64,000 bases of DNA from Lineus longissimus (Eukaryota; Nemertea; Pilidiophora; Heteronemertea; Lineidae): contig NC_088324.1 in NCBI RefSeq assembly GCF_910592395.1, positions 11,000,953 to 11,064,952 on the forward strand, given 5' to 3'. Below the pieces are notes generated by a model, which was not told the origin of the DNA, made no database searches, and worked only from the letters and a program-made list of their open reading frames with translations. A program made the position numbers and the translations under genes. Of this stretch, positions 1 through 12,150 are shown in pieces. Every line of letters begins with the position of its first letter. The first letter of the stretch is position 1.

Positions 1-379
1 ACTTTCTCATACTTTACTGAACTATACAATGGAACAATGGGTAAGGGTTCTATCCTCTACTTTAAAAGCCTCGGGTAGTTGTGTTCATTTTATTTCCTTG
101 TGGCTCAGCAAAATAAGATATCATCAGTGCTGCAGAGCAGATATCATGCATGCACATTTGCTGATAAGAATTGGATTTGTATTTAGATTATATGAAGAGA
201 ACATATATTAACGCAATTGTATTTTTCCAGATTCATTTTGAAATTTAAAACTTTGAAGAATTGCTTTGACTTGTAAGAAACTGAGTGCATCATTTATCCA
301 AAAACGTAATGAAGTCATGAGACATTTTCTGTAATGATGATGCCAAGGTTTGTTTTAAATGAATGCATAACTCTTTCAG

Positions 380-3300
380 CTTGTGCCTGCAATTCGACTG
401 GCGCTAACACCTCCAGACCCTGTGAACCTATCGGTGGCCAGTGCTCATGCAAACCAGGGGTATTCGCACGCACTTGCGATACATGCAAGCCAAGATACTT
501 CAACTTCACCAGCAGTGGATGCACAGGTTAGTACATTTTCTTGTCTACATTTTGGAACACTCTACAACATCTAAAAAAATTTCACATTGCCTCGGACAGA
601 CCGCTATTTACTCAAAAGAAGAGGAGTGTGTAAGATAATATTGGAAGAAAGATGACAAATGACACCCCTGAGATTCATATTTGAGATGCTGAGGTTTTCT
701 AGCAATCAGTAACAAAATAAGAAATGTGTTTTCATTTCGCATGCACAGATAGATACTATGCACTTTAATTACCATCAGCAGCCATCACCATTTTTGTGGC
801 ATGTACAACTTTACATTTAAGGACTCTTACCTTTTGCTGCTTTGCATGTGCTTGTTTTTGCATGTTGAATCTCCTTTTAAACATTATTCTATATCATCAA
901 GCTCTTTTTGCATGATATCTTCCCCTGGCCTACATGTATTGATATTTTATTTCTTTTTATTTCTTCTATTTTAATTTACATTATCTGTGGTATCATGATT
1001 TTCAAGAAATATGTTTTTAGCATGTTAGCGTTACACCTCTACACGCTTTGCTTGTTATACATTTGAAGAAGATCAAATTGCTTTATATAAGGAGATAGTT
1101 CAAAGGCAACATCACACACTTTTCAATACATGTCCAAATATATTACCCACAGCTAAAAAATATGCTCTCTTACTGATAGCTAGTTCCCTCCAGCCAAATG
1201 AATTATATTCAAATGGTGGTGTTGTCTCATGTGGGTAGAATTCACAAGATTGGCTTATCTGCCAATATCCACCACAGAGATCTGTAGGAGAGGCAGGCTT
1301 CAGTTATTTACAGCCCCCATGCTACCATTTGAGGGAATTTGTCTATGGTTTTTATTGTCTCTGATAATTACATTCAGCAATGCTATTACCAAGACAGGAG
1401 TTATCCATGGCTTGGCAAGGCATTATTGCAGGAGTGCAACCCGAATTAAGGTTAAGAGAAGGTGAAGTTTTGTCAGTTGATTTGGCACAGCATCCTTATT
1501 GCAAGTTAAGCCATTTTGAAACCTAAGAATGAAGGGTTGCATGTCTAGGTGTTTTTGCAGTGTCTTTTTTGGAAGGCGTTGTTCTTCAGTGTTTATACCA
1601 AACCTTTGCTTGGCTCTACTAGTTGCTTGTATCAGCAAAGTGACTCTTCTTTCATCCATGTTTTATTATCAATAGGCTACAAAGAAAGCTACTCAGAAAA
1701 AGTGTTGCTTAAGGGCATAATATCCTGTAATTTTGATTGCTTAATGCGTTTTCCTACCAACGCTAATTGTGGTAAAAGAATAATATCATCAAATTGCCAA
1801 CAACTACCAATTGTGGAATTTAACTCAGCACCACTATCATAAATACATATTGCTAAATTTGAACCTCTAAAGAAGAAATAACTTTAGTTGTCAGTATCTC
1901 CATACACACGACTTTCGATTTCCAGCCTGCATAGGACACAAATGCTCATTGGTACTCATTCGAAAGCGAGAATTCAATCGTGGACTGATAATGCTGACGG
2001 TGGTCGTTACGCTAGTAGAATTGATCATACTCATTATCATTATGTATCGGGAACGGATAAAAAGACATCATTACAGTCGCGGAAGAACTAGTGAAGAAAT
2101 AACATGAAATTTGACCTGAACTTAATGTTTCTATTGCTTGCTCATCATATTTTTCTGAATCATGATTCTGAATAGGGATACGGTCAGCTGTACGGAAAGA
2201 ATTCTCATAGGAAGGTATTCCTTAAGTTATGGCCCATGGTGATAGATCCCAGATCTATGTAACACTTGCTGAGAATGATCGACCATGACATCAGGCAAAC
2301 CATTGCTCAGGCAACCAGGTGAACCACTGCTCAATCACTGTGTGTTAGACAGCTTGTGAGAAGGGGCACTAAAAGAAGTGTGTGATCTTATTTCCCCCAC
2401 CCTTCCTAACAAGGCTTCTTTAACAGATGCCAAAGTTCTCCCTTTACTCGGTTGTATCCCAGCTTGGTTGCTGCTGTTATCCCTTGATCTCTTCAATGAC
2501 TGTTGGTCTATTGGTGATGGGTACCCCCCCCCCCCCCCCCCCCGACCACTGTCAAGCCATGTCATAGGCTACACAGGGAAAGTCTGGTGGATCTTGTTGT
2601 ATAGATGTCTCTCATACGGCTAATAGGTATCTGACACCAACCAGAAGACATACCAAGTTGATAATCTACCAAGTTGATGTCTGTTAGACACCTAGTTGGA
2701 TAGATGTCTAATAGACATCAAGTTGTGATGTTGATTAGATGCCTAGATGACACATTTCTAGACCTTCCCTGTTAGGTGCTTCACAGGTACAATGGGGTTC
2801 CCTGTTAGTGAATGGTTAGAGAGGTGGCAGTCTCTGAAAGGATTCTAGCTCCGGAAAATGCTATTCTCTCTTCTAGTTTGTCCGAATCTGATATGTGAAA
2901 CACCGGCTGAAATCAACTTCGCAGGATATATAGCTCTGGTTGTGATTTTTGCATTAATTCTCATCGGATTAATCGTACTGATGATTCTACCTGAACGTGC
3001 GCAGAAAAAAGTTTTCAAACCCTTCATGGAGAAGCGTAGGAGTACTGTGAGTTACATAGACAACACAACACAACCACCGCCGAAGTTAAAACCGACAGTA
3101 CAGCGTGCCATCAGCCAAGCTCATCAATTGAATAATTCTCAACCGGCGTCAATTTCTAATAACTGGGTCCTACGGACGAGGCTGTCAGCGGAGGATGCTA
3201 AAACACCGAGACAGACAGGAAAAGTTAAAAAGACGTTGAGCTTTAATATGATAGAGTTGAAACGTAAGGATGCGCCAAACATTCGTAGGTCTTCTTTTAG

Positions 3301-6300
3301 CAATTTGGATTTCAATTCGACACGTGACAAGCCAGAGTTGCAAAAGATATTGTCACAGCATTTGACAAAGTCAGAGCTCAATGTTTTCAAGGAGTTAGGA
3401 CCGATAGATGAGGTTCATGGATCTCTTGTATGATGCAAGACTAGGTACTTATCATCATCATTTTCATCATCACTTTAGCGTCATGGTCCCAGTTTATGCC
3501 AAGGATCTTTGTTAGTGTAATGTTTTCCCTTTCAGTCAGGTGCAAGGATGTTATATCTCGCCTGACTCTTAGCCATCATTCAAGTTTGATATCCAACCAT
3601 GTAAATACATGATTAGAAACTGATTAAGCAAAGCTGTTGTCAACACATGAGACAATATACAAAATTGCAAAATTTGCTTGTGCCATTTCCAGTTTCCAGC
3701 GGTTGACTATGTTTGTTGACCGTGACCACTTCTATGTTCATGTTGCATGGGGAATATTTTATACATTTTGAATAAAAAACATGAAATCTATCATGAGTTC
3801 ATATTCATTTCTTTTTATCATGCAACAGAGTGGATGGATATGGTCAGTGATTGTGTCATGTCAGTGTGCAGAAAAAGCTACAGTGGTATGTCTTCTCCTA
3901 GGCAGGCTGGCCTGGTCAGGAGTATGAAAAATAAGTCAATGTTTATAGTTAAAGTGTGCTGTGGGCTATTGCCCAGGCGGCGACCAGCTCATCTGGCTAG
4001 AACTCGTACTGGATTCCATATACCCGGTACTAGGAGGATAAGGATGCTGCATGGTCCACAGCTTTACTTCCAAGGCAAACCTGGCACCAAAGCTGTTAAT
4101 TGAAGGATCCCTAACAAATGCCAGCATGTAATGAGCATCATGCATGCCATCTATTTTCTCATCGCAAGATCAGTTTGACAAGAACAGGATATGAAGATGC
4201 TTCTGATTTTTCATTAAAAAAATCCATTTATGCAACAAGCATGCCATCTATTTTCTCTAAGAGAATCTAAAGCTTCTGCAAAACGACTTATGGGTTCATA
4301 TTTTGCCATTCCAAAAACGACTTGGGCATTGCTGGTGGCGCTAATAACTTTGAAGAGGCACTGTTTTGAGGAACATTAAAACATGTAGTTTTTAGTTTCT
4401 AACTCAGCCGCAGTGACATGCTCAGGAGTCGAGTTCACAAGGATCCATAACTGCCAATTATCTTCTTAGCACGACAGTTAGGTACACAGGCATTTAACAA
4501 GTCTCTGACAAGTGGAATGGACCATTGATACAAATTTTGATATTTTAAACCCAATGGAATATTGAATCGTATGTTTTTTTCAGCTTGTGAATGCAGCGCC
4601 CTTGGATCCCACGACTTCGTCTGTGACTACACGACAGGACAATGCGACTGCAAATCAAATGTTGCAGAATCAACTGACCCAAACAACCTAGGATTTTCCG
4701 GCGGGCGCCAATGCAAGGCTTGCAAGGAGCATTACTATGGGTTCTCCGGTGGTGAAGGATGTAGGGAGTGCAACTGTAATATCAATGGTAGCGATATATG
4801 GCAGTGTAACGACCAGGGAGAATGCGTCTGCAAGCCGACGATCACGGGCGAGAAATGCAACCAATGCCAGGATGGATACTATGGATTTTCAAAGAAGGGA
4901 TGCATGTGAGTTTTGTTCAAAGAGTCCCAAACCTTGCTCATCAATATGTTGATGGAATTGATACTGAACTGGAGGTACAGGTTGTTTCACCAAACACTTC
5001 ATGTGGGAGCTGAAATGTAGACTAAAACCGAGGCAACTTGCTGAAGTTTTGGGCTTTTTTTCAGAAAACAAAACAGCTGTAATATTTAGCAGTTTAAAGT
5101 AAAATGTCCTAATCCTCTCATTCCAGGCCATGTGCATGCACGATGTCCGGTTCCACCAGCTCCGTCTGTGACAAGATCACAGGTCAGTGCCCATGTCGCA
5201 GCAACACCGAAGGCAGGTCATGTGACGCATGTAAGGATGGCACTTTCAACCTGATGGACGCCAACCCAGACGGATGTCAGCCATGTTTCTGCTACGATCA
5301 TGGGTCGATGTGCTCCTCGGCAAGCGGATTTGTGAAAGATGTGATTTATACTGAAGGGTTGGTTTTACTTTTAAAATGTGACTTGTTTGAAAAAGTAAAG
5401 ATATGCCTCCAATTTGAAGAGCCTCAGCAAATCTGGAAAATCATCAATGGAATATATTTCGATTGAGTTCACAGGAAACGTAGCATCAGTTGTCTCAAAA
5501 GAGACTATCCCCCTGCCTACGAGTTCTAAAACTTACAAATTGTTGCTTTACAGAACTAATCTAAACACAGCATCAGATGCAGACTACTTCGCTGTTCCTT
5601 CCAAGTTCCTTGGCAACCAGCATCGCCCCTATGCTCAGGCGTTTACTGTCTTTATGAGAGGCTTGACCAAGCACGTGGCCATCGTGGATCAAGTGTTTGG
5701 GAAGTTAGAGGGAAATGGTGGCGTCATTTACTATCAAGTTGAAAACATCACCATCAGTACACATCTGACCAAGGTTGAAATGTATCTTCATGAGAAGTTC
5801 TGGACATTCCAAGATGGTTCCCGGCCGTCTGCTATCCAAATGCAAAGTAAGTACAAGTAGTATGTTGTAAGTCATAGGTTTTGGCTAAAAAGTTAATGTC
5901 AGCTCTGTCTCATGAGAGGTGTATGTCTGTCTGCGAAAACAGAACATAGGAGGAAGTGCTAGAGCCAATGTTAATTCCTTTGATCAATCTTAACCAATGT
6001 GCCAAATTCCTGTGGCAAATCCTAGCTGAAGTCACATCCTACAAAACATTACAGATATGATTTCTTTCCACTCCTAGGATCAGTTCAGTACTTATTTACT
6101 CTAACTCTGTTTCAGGAATCTTGGCCAATCTGCAAGGGATTGATATCCGGAGTGTTGTGGGGTCTTCTCCACTTCTGATAGCAAATGTCTCTCTCATTTC
6201 CGCCATGGAGGATGATGGAATGCCTGCAGATGTTGTCAACTTTGTGGAGAATTGCACTTGTAGCACTGGAAGATATGTTGAAGGTAGGTCTCTGAACCTG

Positions 6301-9300
6301 TGTTACATTCATCTGTGTGTGTGATTCTTCACCATGACAGCAGACAGTAAGTCATAGACCATAATCAAAGGATAAGAACATCTGCAACTTGATTCATGAA
6401 TGATGACCGTTTTATTTTCAGGTCTCTCATGTGACGTCTGCAAGCCAGGCACTCATCGCAACATCACCAATGGCGACTCCTACACACCATGTAAACCTTG
6501 TGACTGCTCCGGACGCACAGACACAGCTGTCCCAGAATGCAGTGCTGTGACTGGCGAGTGTTTGAACTGTCGTCTCGGAACTGTTGGCTTCAACTGTGAC
6601 AGCTGTGCCTCTCATGTCGTGGGGGCAGATTGTGACGCTTGTCAAGACGCTTTTTGGAATTTGCAAAAAGATGGCTGTGAAGGTACCGAGTCAAGTTTTC
6701 TTGAAATTCACTATTCAGTCTGTACACTTTGGTTCTGCGTGAGTGAATAGCCATGAGCAATGCCTCATAGTATCATTTGAGTCCCCTCATTTAAATGTGA
6801 AAGGATTTGGTGGCTGGAGCAGTTAGGATTGGGCCATCTCCAGTTCAACCTAAGTTTGATATAGGTACTTTCGTCCTCCAAGACAGATGTAGGCCTAACT
6901 TCATTCTCAAGTTAGTCTTTAGCTCATGTCAAACAGTCATTTGGATAATAATTCACCTCTGTCTTACAGCATGTAACTGTGACTCTACAGGATCAGTGTC
7001 ACCAGTTTGTAACAAGACGTCGGGCCTCTGTGGGTGCCATCCGCACGTTGTTGGGGACAGGTGTAATATATGCGAGGAGAACTATTTTGATCTTTCATCA
7101 TCTGGATGTTCTAGTAAGTCATATTTAATCATACGTAGCAAAAGCATTTGAGACTCTGGCCAATAGCAAGGGCAGTCACCGCTCTGGCCTTCACCAACAG
7201 TTGAACTGCCAAAAATGTATGATTGTCATTCCAAAGAGGGGATAATGCCTGTCTGTGTTCACTTACGGTATATCAGGGGATAGGGAACTCCAATCCTTGC
7301 ATTGTTTACAATTTTGATTTTTATGTCTATTTCAGAGTGTGACATCTGCTACGACCTGATCCAGGATGAGGTCAGCTTGTTACGAGTTCTCCAGGGAAAC
7401 CTGTCAAACTTGGTGCAGGAATTACAATCTGCAGACGAAAACGGTAGAATCGGATCATTTTCTGACCGTCTTCAACAGATGATGTTGCTTCTTGAGCAGT
7501 TGCTCGGCCAGGTATTTAGCCTCGATTTCTGTTAAAATTTTCAACAAAAGTAAAACTACAGCAGACACCAAACTACTGTTATAACATTCATTTGAACAAC
7601 TGAGTTCCTTCAAAATTGTATCGAACATATAAATCCTAAATATTCTTTAAAATTCAGTTGTCACAAGCCACAAATGCAGAAAGTACTGTCCTGAGCGAGG
7701 TGGCCCACTTAGCTGCAAACCTGAACCGTGTCGATACAATGCTACAAACAGTTGGAGCACATGCCCTAGGGATCACCAACAGTACTCTCCAGGCAGCATC
7801 AGATCAGCAGAGTCAGAATGATGCACTACTTGCAACGGTGAATTCAACGGTGGCGTGGAACTACCAACTCATCCAAGGTAGCTGTGGTCATGGGCAAGAC
7901 GCTTGACTTCTTTCAGATCAAGAGATGGAAAAACACACCCTTGTGCCAAAAGACACAACAGAGTCTTGAAAGATGGGGTGAGGTGGCGTGTGGTCGAGGG
8001 AGAAACAGAACCCTTGTCCCGTGGGAGCTAGATGAGTCTTACTAGGAGGCCTACAGGCCAGTTGCCAACTTCACCTCAATTGACCATTCTACAAAACATT
8101 TCTTTGCCTAATTGTGGCCTGAATTGGGGTCAAAACATGCTTAAAAGGTATTAGTATCCCTATATATTCAGTATTGTTTTCACACAGGTGCTTTGGGTGA
8201 CATTCTGACTGGTATAGACAAGTTGGTAAACAGCCTTGATCATGTTGAGAAGGAGATTGAGTCTGTTTACCAGGACGCCTACCACAAGTCCAACAACATG
8301 ACGTCGCTGGTCACACAGATGGAGGACAGCATTCATGTCGCTGAGGCATCAGCAAAACAGGCAAAGAAGGTGAGAACAGTAGACGAAAAGAGTAGTCATC
8401 TCACTGAGATGGCGGCGTTACCTCACACATGTCACAGAGAAGATGGAAGAGTATCACAGAGAAAATAGAGGTTGCCTACCAATGGAAAGAGGGTTGGACC
8501 TACTTAATGACCTTAAAAGGTCATTTGGGGCCAATCACAGTCAAAGAAGGGGTGTTCGAGTTCGGCTCAGTGTATCCTTGCCTGAGGTCCCCTTAAAATT
8601 ATGACAACAAAGATGAATTACTCCATACAAACTTGCCTCTTGAAGGTTTGAGATGGTGTATAGTACATTTATTATGAGAAATTTTTTTTAATGAAATTGG
8701 TCCTTTGGTCCTTTATTTTACAGTTGGCAGAAAATGCTGTTGCAACTCAAGCAAACACCACAGCCGGCATCACCCAACTTGAGCAGTTCTTAAACATGAT
8801 CCACACTGATGCTGATAGCTTGTTAAAGAGAGCCGAAACATCACAGGAGGCAGCGACATCTATCAATGGAAAAGCTAACAGCATTTTGTTCACCGTGAAC
8901 AGTTTGGCAGATCTCCCTGCTAAAACGGCTGAATTCAACTCGAGGATTGGGAAGCAATTGAGTGAAGCACAATCATTGACTTCTGAGGTAATTCTCCTTT
9001 CCTTTCAGCTAGTGATGCATAATAAACAAGTCAGAAAGTTCAATTAGCTTCAACAAAGCCTGGTTGATTTCTTTTCATGGTAAAGTAAGTTGCTCGATGT
9101 CGCAATTGTGTAAATATCACATTCTTTCAGGTTAATGATGCAACTGCTTCCAACCAGTCATTAGTGAAAGCCATCAAGACTGCCGGCGATAAAACCATGG
9201 CACTCAACATGGCAACAGAAAATCTGCATTCAGAATCAGAAAAACAATTGGCGAGAGCGGGAGTGGCATCCCAGAATGCCTCAGCAGCTGTGTCGCTAGA

Positions 9301-10650
9301 GGCACAGACGTTAAATGATGCACAGACGATGATGAACATCGTACAGAACTTCTATAATAAAGCTCAAGGTAAGAATTGTGTCATAGTCCTTGAGCAAGGC
9401 ACGTAGAGGCCCAGTGGCATTGCCAGTTCTTTGCTTCAACTGAATGCATGGTACCAGCGCTAGTGTCTGTATATCTGAGACCAAAGCATTGAACAGTTAA
9501 GTCGCATAGATTTACGAAGGTCTGCTTAGTCCCTCTGAGCTGCATTTCTAAAAACTTTGAAGGGGGATTGGAAATTTTATGACATAAAAAATGCACTATT
9601 AACTTTATTGATCATCTTCCCAATTATCAAATTCCTCTTCCAGCTGTCGAGAAAGCAGCAAATGATTCCCTCCTGATGGTTGAGGCGCTTGAACACCTAA
9701 GCCACAAAGCAATCATGGGCGCTCAGACTCTCCGCTCATCCTTGAATGAGAGTCAGATCAACGCACAAGGAGCACGAGATAACTCAAGTCAGGCAAAGAT
9801 GCAGGCAGATGCAAACAATAAGGTGGGTGAGAAGTACACCTGTTGGACCACACTTCATTTCACAAGAAATGGCACTGCACTCAAAAAAACTAACATGGCT
9901 CGGGGAAAAGTCATCAGTATTTCACTTCAAATGCTGATCCAAGTTCAGATTCTGGCAAAATGGATTCAAGAAGTTGGTAAAATGTGCCCAAGTTTCTCTG
10001 GTTATGCATGGACGTGTTCTGCCCGAACAGTCTCTAAAAGTTATCAGTGTCACTGTACACAAAGTGAGAACCATAGATCCATCAGTAATCTGGTATTCCC
10101 AGGAGCAATAAGGGAACATTGTCATTTGTAGTTGTAGTTTGCACTTTCATCATTTGTATTTCAGGAACTGTCCCCAGTCGCCTCATCGGCACAACAACTC
10201 CAACAGATAAGCGACACAACGTTGAACAACCTGGATGGAAAGTTGCTGAATGTTACCAATACTAACAACACAATGGTTCAGCCAGCCAAGAAGAGGTGCA
10301 GTGACCTTCAACCATTGACAAATGACCTTGAAATTGGCTACAGCAACGCATCCAATCAACTCCAGACGAAAATCATCCACATCATAGCGTCTGCGTCAAA
10401 GTTGAATAAAATCAAAACAGACATTCAGAACATCAATAAATTGAATACATGGGAAATAGACGATTTGAAACTCGCCATTAATGGTGCAAAAAGTGATTTT
10501 GAGAATCGTGATTTGTCAACAATGATTAATGATTTGATAACCGCTAAGAAAGTTCAGCAAGATTTGATTGATTCGTATCAGGTTCGAAAAATTACTTTAC
10601 AGGCGAAGCTTGACAAGTTGAGATTATTAAGGAATCAGTTGCAGGGTTGA
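380..10650 (+). CDS. Laminin gamma-like chain, 5'-partial, at least 14 exons
   Basis: Secreted basement-membrane subunit expected to form a coiled-coil trimer with alpha and beta chains. Exons seen: 380-526, 4584-4905, 5127-about 5331, about 5420-5846, 6116-6283, 6422-6682, 6970-7113, 7336-7511, 7658-7877, 8188-8369, 8724-8987, 9131-9368, 9644-9822, 10165-10650; the phases agree except at the third/fourth exon join. The order is laminin-EGF (LE) domains, a laminin IV (L4) domain with the family motif YFAVPSKFLGNQ, more LE domains, then from CDICYDLI (exon at 7336) a long cysteine-poor heptad region to the stop. One L4, no LG domains and no beta knob point to a gamma chain. It has fewer LE domains after L4 than vertebrate gamma1. 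It ends in LRNQLQG, without the terminal Cys or the third-from-last Glu of gamma1. The 5' end lies outside the window. It could also be a diverged laminin-like paralogue. The family call is firm; the exact subclass is less so. Confidence 0.85.
527..1925 (+). other. Intron sequence, no gene seen
   Basis: Begins with the donor gttagt at 527. It is AT-rich intronic DNA with no convincing exon, RNA or repeat that I can recognise. Confidence 0.5.
1926..2107 (+). CDS. Candidate alternative last exon encoding a transmembrane anchor (copy 1)
   Basis: Lies in the first laminin-like intron. An acceptor (atttccag) at 1918-1925 opens a phase-1 frame that matches the donor at 527. The peptide starts with a C-x4-C motif (CIGHKC), then about 16 residues, then a hydrophobic stretch of about 20 residues starting LIMLTVVV, then a stop-transfer sequence (YRERIKRHH) and a short tail ending SEEIT at the TGA (2105-2107). 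The layout parallels the exon at 2877. No AATAAA was seen close downstream, so it may be a decayed or unused copy. It could also be a chance hydrophobic frame. Inferred, moderate to low confidence. Confidence 0.4.
2523..2545 (+). repeat. Poly-C tract
   Basis: Homopolymer of about 22 C inside the laminin-like first intron. The length is likely uncertain in any assembly. Confidence 0.8.
2877..3433 (+). CDS. Alternative last exon: transmembrane segment and about 150-residue cytoplasmic tail
   Basis: An acceptor (ctctcttctag) ends at 2876. The exon enters in phase 1, the same phase as the LE-exon donor at 527 and the acceptor at 4584, so splicing 526 to 2877 keeps frame. The peptide begins VCPNLIC (C-x4-C), then a TM helix of about 23 residues beginning GYIALVVIF, then a positive stop-transfer (PERAQKK). 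The tail is rich in Ser, Lys and Arg, with two RRS[ST] basophilic-kinase-type sites (RRSTV, RRSSF), a PPP stretch, and a C-terminus of GSLV that fits a class I PDZ ligand. The open frame is 185 codons. An AATAAA lies about 340 bp after the stop. Either this is a membrane-bound isoform of the laminin-like gene, or it is the last exon of a MEGF9-like membrane LE protein lying upstream. There is no close match I can name for the tail. Confidence 0.6.
3771..3776 (+). promoter_or_regulatory. Polyadenylation signal AATAAA
   Basis: Canonical hexamer about 340 bp downstream of the stop of the transmembrane last exon at 2877-3433. It supports that exon being a real transcript end inside the larger laminin-like intron. 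A lone hexamer in AT-rich DNA is weak evidence by itself. Confidence 0.4.
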
Positions 10651-10761
10651 ATGATGTTAAATTTGGAGACTAGGTCCAGTAAGAGGAATACAGGTTGCAT
10701 TGATCAATTGGCAAAGTCGTAAAGAAAGTGTAATGACCGTGGCGATTCAAATTGATATATA

Positions 10762-10936
10762 GTAGAACCTCCCTTAGTGGACGCCTCTCTATTAAGGACA
10801 CCCTCTCTATGAAAGACACTAGTTTTGGCCCCAAATTGGGTGGTTTCCATTCAATATAACCTCTCCAATCAGGACATCTCTCTATTAAGGACAGCACTTG
10901 TCAGTCCCGAGGGTGTCCTTAATAGAGAGGTTCTAC
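10762..10936 (+). mobile_element. MITE-like element, copy A
   Basis: A 175-bp unit bounded by gtagaacctc and its reverse complement gaggttctac. It contains repeated words of the type ctctctattaaggaca in direct and inverted orientation. Related copies lie near 11522, 25727 and 51663. There is no coding capacity, so it is a non-autonomous DNA element or another short interspersed repeat. It sits in the predicted 3' UTR of the laminin-like gene. Confidence 0.65.
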
Positions 10937-11218
10937 TTTACCAGTTATTGGCAATAGTAGACTTACTGAACAATGTGTGTAAGGCAATGATTTTTCAATT
11001 GGAATTGATTTTAACTGTTTTGATTGAATTTAATATTTTGATTGTATATAATAGATGATTTTGATTGAATTATATTTAAAACTGCATTGCATTTAATAAG
11101 GTTAAATCTAGCACTGTGGTGATTGTTAAAGATTGAATGACGCAAATAGTGATTGATAAATTATTTTTAAGATTAGTGTCGTAATTTGAGAAGGAATGTA
11201 CATCAGGGTTTTTTTACA

Positions 11219-11224
11219 AATAAA
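11219..11224 (+). promoter_or_regulatory. Polyadenylation signal AATAAA for the laminin-like gene
   Basis: First canonical hexamer after the stop at 10650. It implies a 3' UTR of about 570-600 nt containing the inverted-repeat element at 10762-10936. Confidence 0.5.
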
Positions 11225-11521
11225 GAAATTGAAATACACTGTGTTCTATTTTATGCTTTGTCTTCAAAAAGACTTCCTCAGGATAAATTTCTGTACATAC
11301 ACTCATCATAGGTCCTTGGCCCTGACATTGTTCTCTACAGCCATGCTCATTAAAAACCCTATTTTCAAGCTCAAAATTTGAACAAGCCCATAGAGACCAA
11401 TGCCGACAGTCCACTAAAGTGGGGAAGCCTAGGTGGAAGGGGACCCAAGTAGCTGCCAAGGCAATAGATAATCATCATTCCAAGACTATGATAAAGGGAG
11501 ATTACATGATTAGGCAGGAGT

Positions 11522-11590
11522 CGGGTATAGGCCAATAGAGGACACCTCTCTTAATAGAGTGGTGTCTGCTAAGAGTGGTTCCACTGTACA
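11522..11590 (+). mobile_element. MITE-like element, fragment B
   Basis: A short piece with gacacctctcttaatagag and a terminal aagagtggttccactg that resembles the end of copy A. It looks like a truncated or internally deleted copy. Confidence 0.4.
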
Positions 11591-12049
11591 CTCCTTTGCA
11601 GTCGTTAAAATTATCAGGAATAAATAAAGAATACCAATTTGAAACATTGCGCAAAGCCGGACCAAAACTGAGATGGGTGGAGAATTTCAGACAGACCGTT
11701 GGCTTACACCCCGTCATTGGGCATTTTTAATTGCAGTTCAATGAGTTTTCAATCATCCTGTTTGGAGAAGTCATTGTCCTGATGGAAGCCAATTTCGTTA
11801 GAAAATCCAACATATCTCATGCCCAAGTTGTCCCATTAATACTAAAAAGTAGTCAAACTGGGTCAACGATTCCGGACTTAGATTGACCTGGCTTGGTTTG
11901 GTGTCCGCGAGAGTGCACCCCAAACATGGGGACAACCGTCCATGCCGTGGACGGCATCTTCGGGCTTCATTTCGTCCTGTGCGGATATGGATGAGTAAGT
12001 GATGCGTAATGAATTTCAACAAGGGTCTATATATGTGAAGGATAAAGCA

Positions 12050-12150
12050 ATGGCCAGTCCAGGGTTCGAACCAAAGACCTTGGATTAAGAGGCGGACGAA
12101 AAACTGTCTTCACAACAGCCGCGGTAAAGCGCCGCGCGTTTGGTGAATTT
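12050..12150 (-). repeat. tRNA-derived SINE-like fragment
   Basis: On the minus strand there is a perfect B-box-like ggttcgaaccc, preceded by a tRNA-like stretch (cctcttaatccaaggtc). No full cloverleaf can be drawn, so it is read as a SINE relic and not a tRNA gene. Confidence 0.3.

Noticed and set aside
3747-4103. 118-codon plus-strand frame in the laminin-like intron
   Set aside because: No recognisable domain, no supporting splice context, and it overlaps the poly(A) signal of the transmembrane exon.
9676-10131. 151-codon frame continuing past the coiled-coil exon
   Set aside because: A clear donor (aag|gtgggt) at 9823 ends the exon; the rest is read-through into the intron, and the next exon at 10165 continues the heptads.
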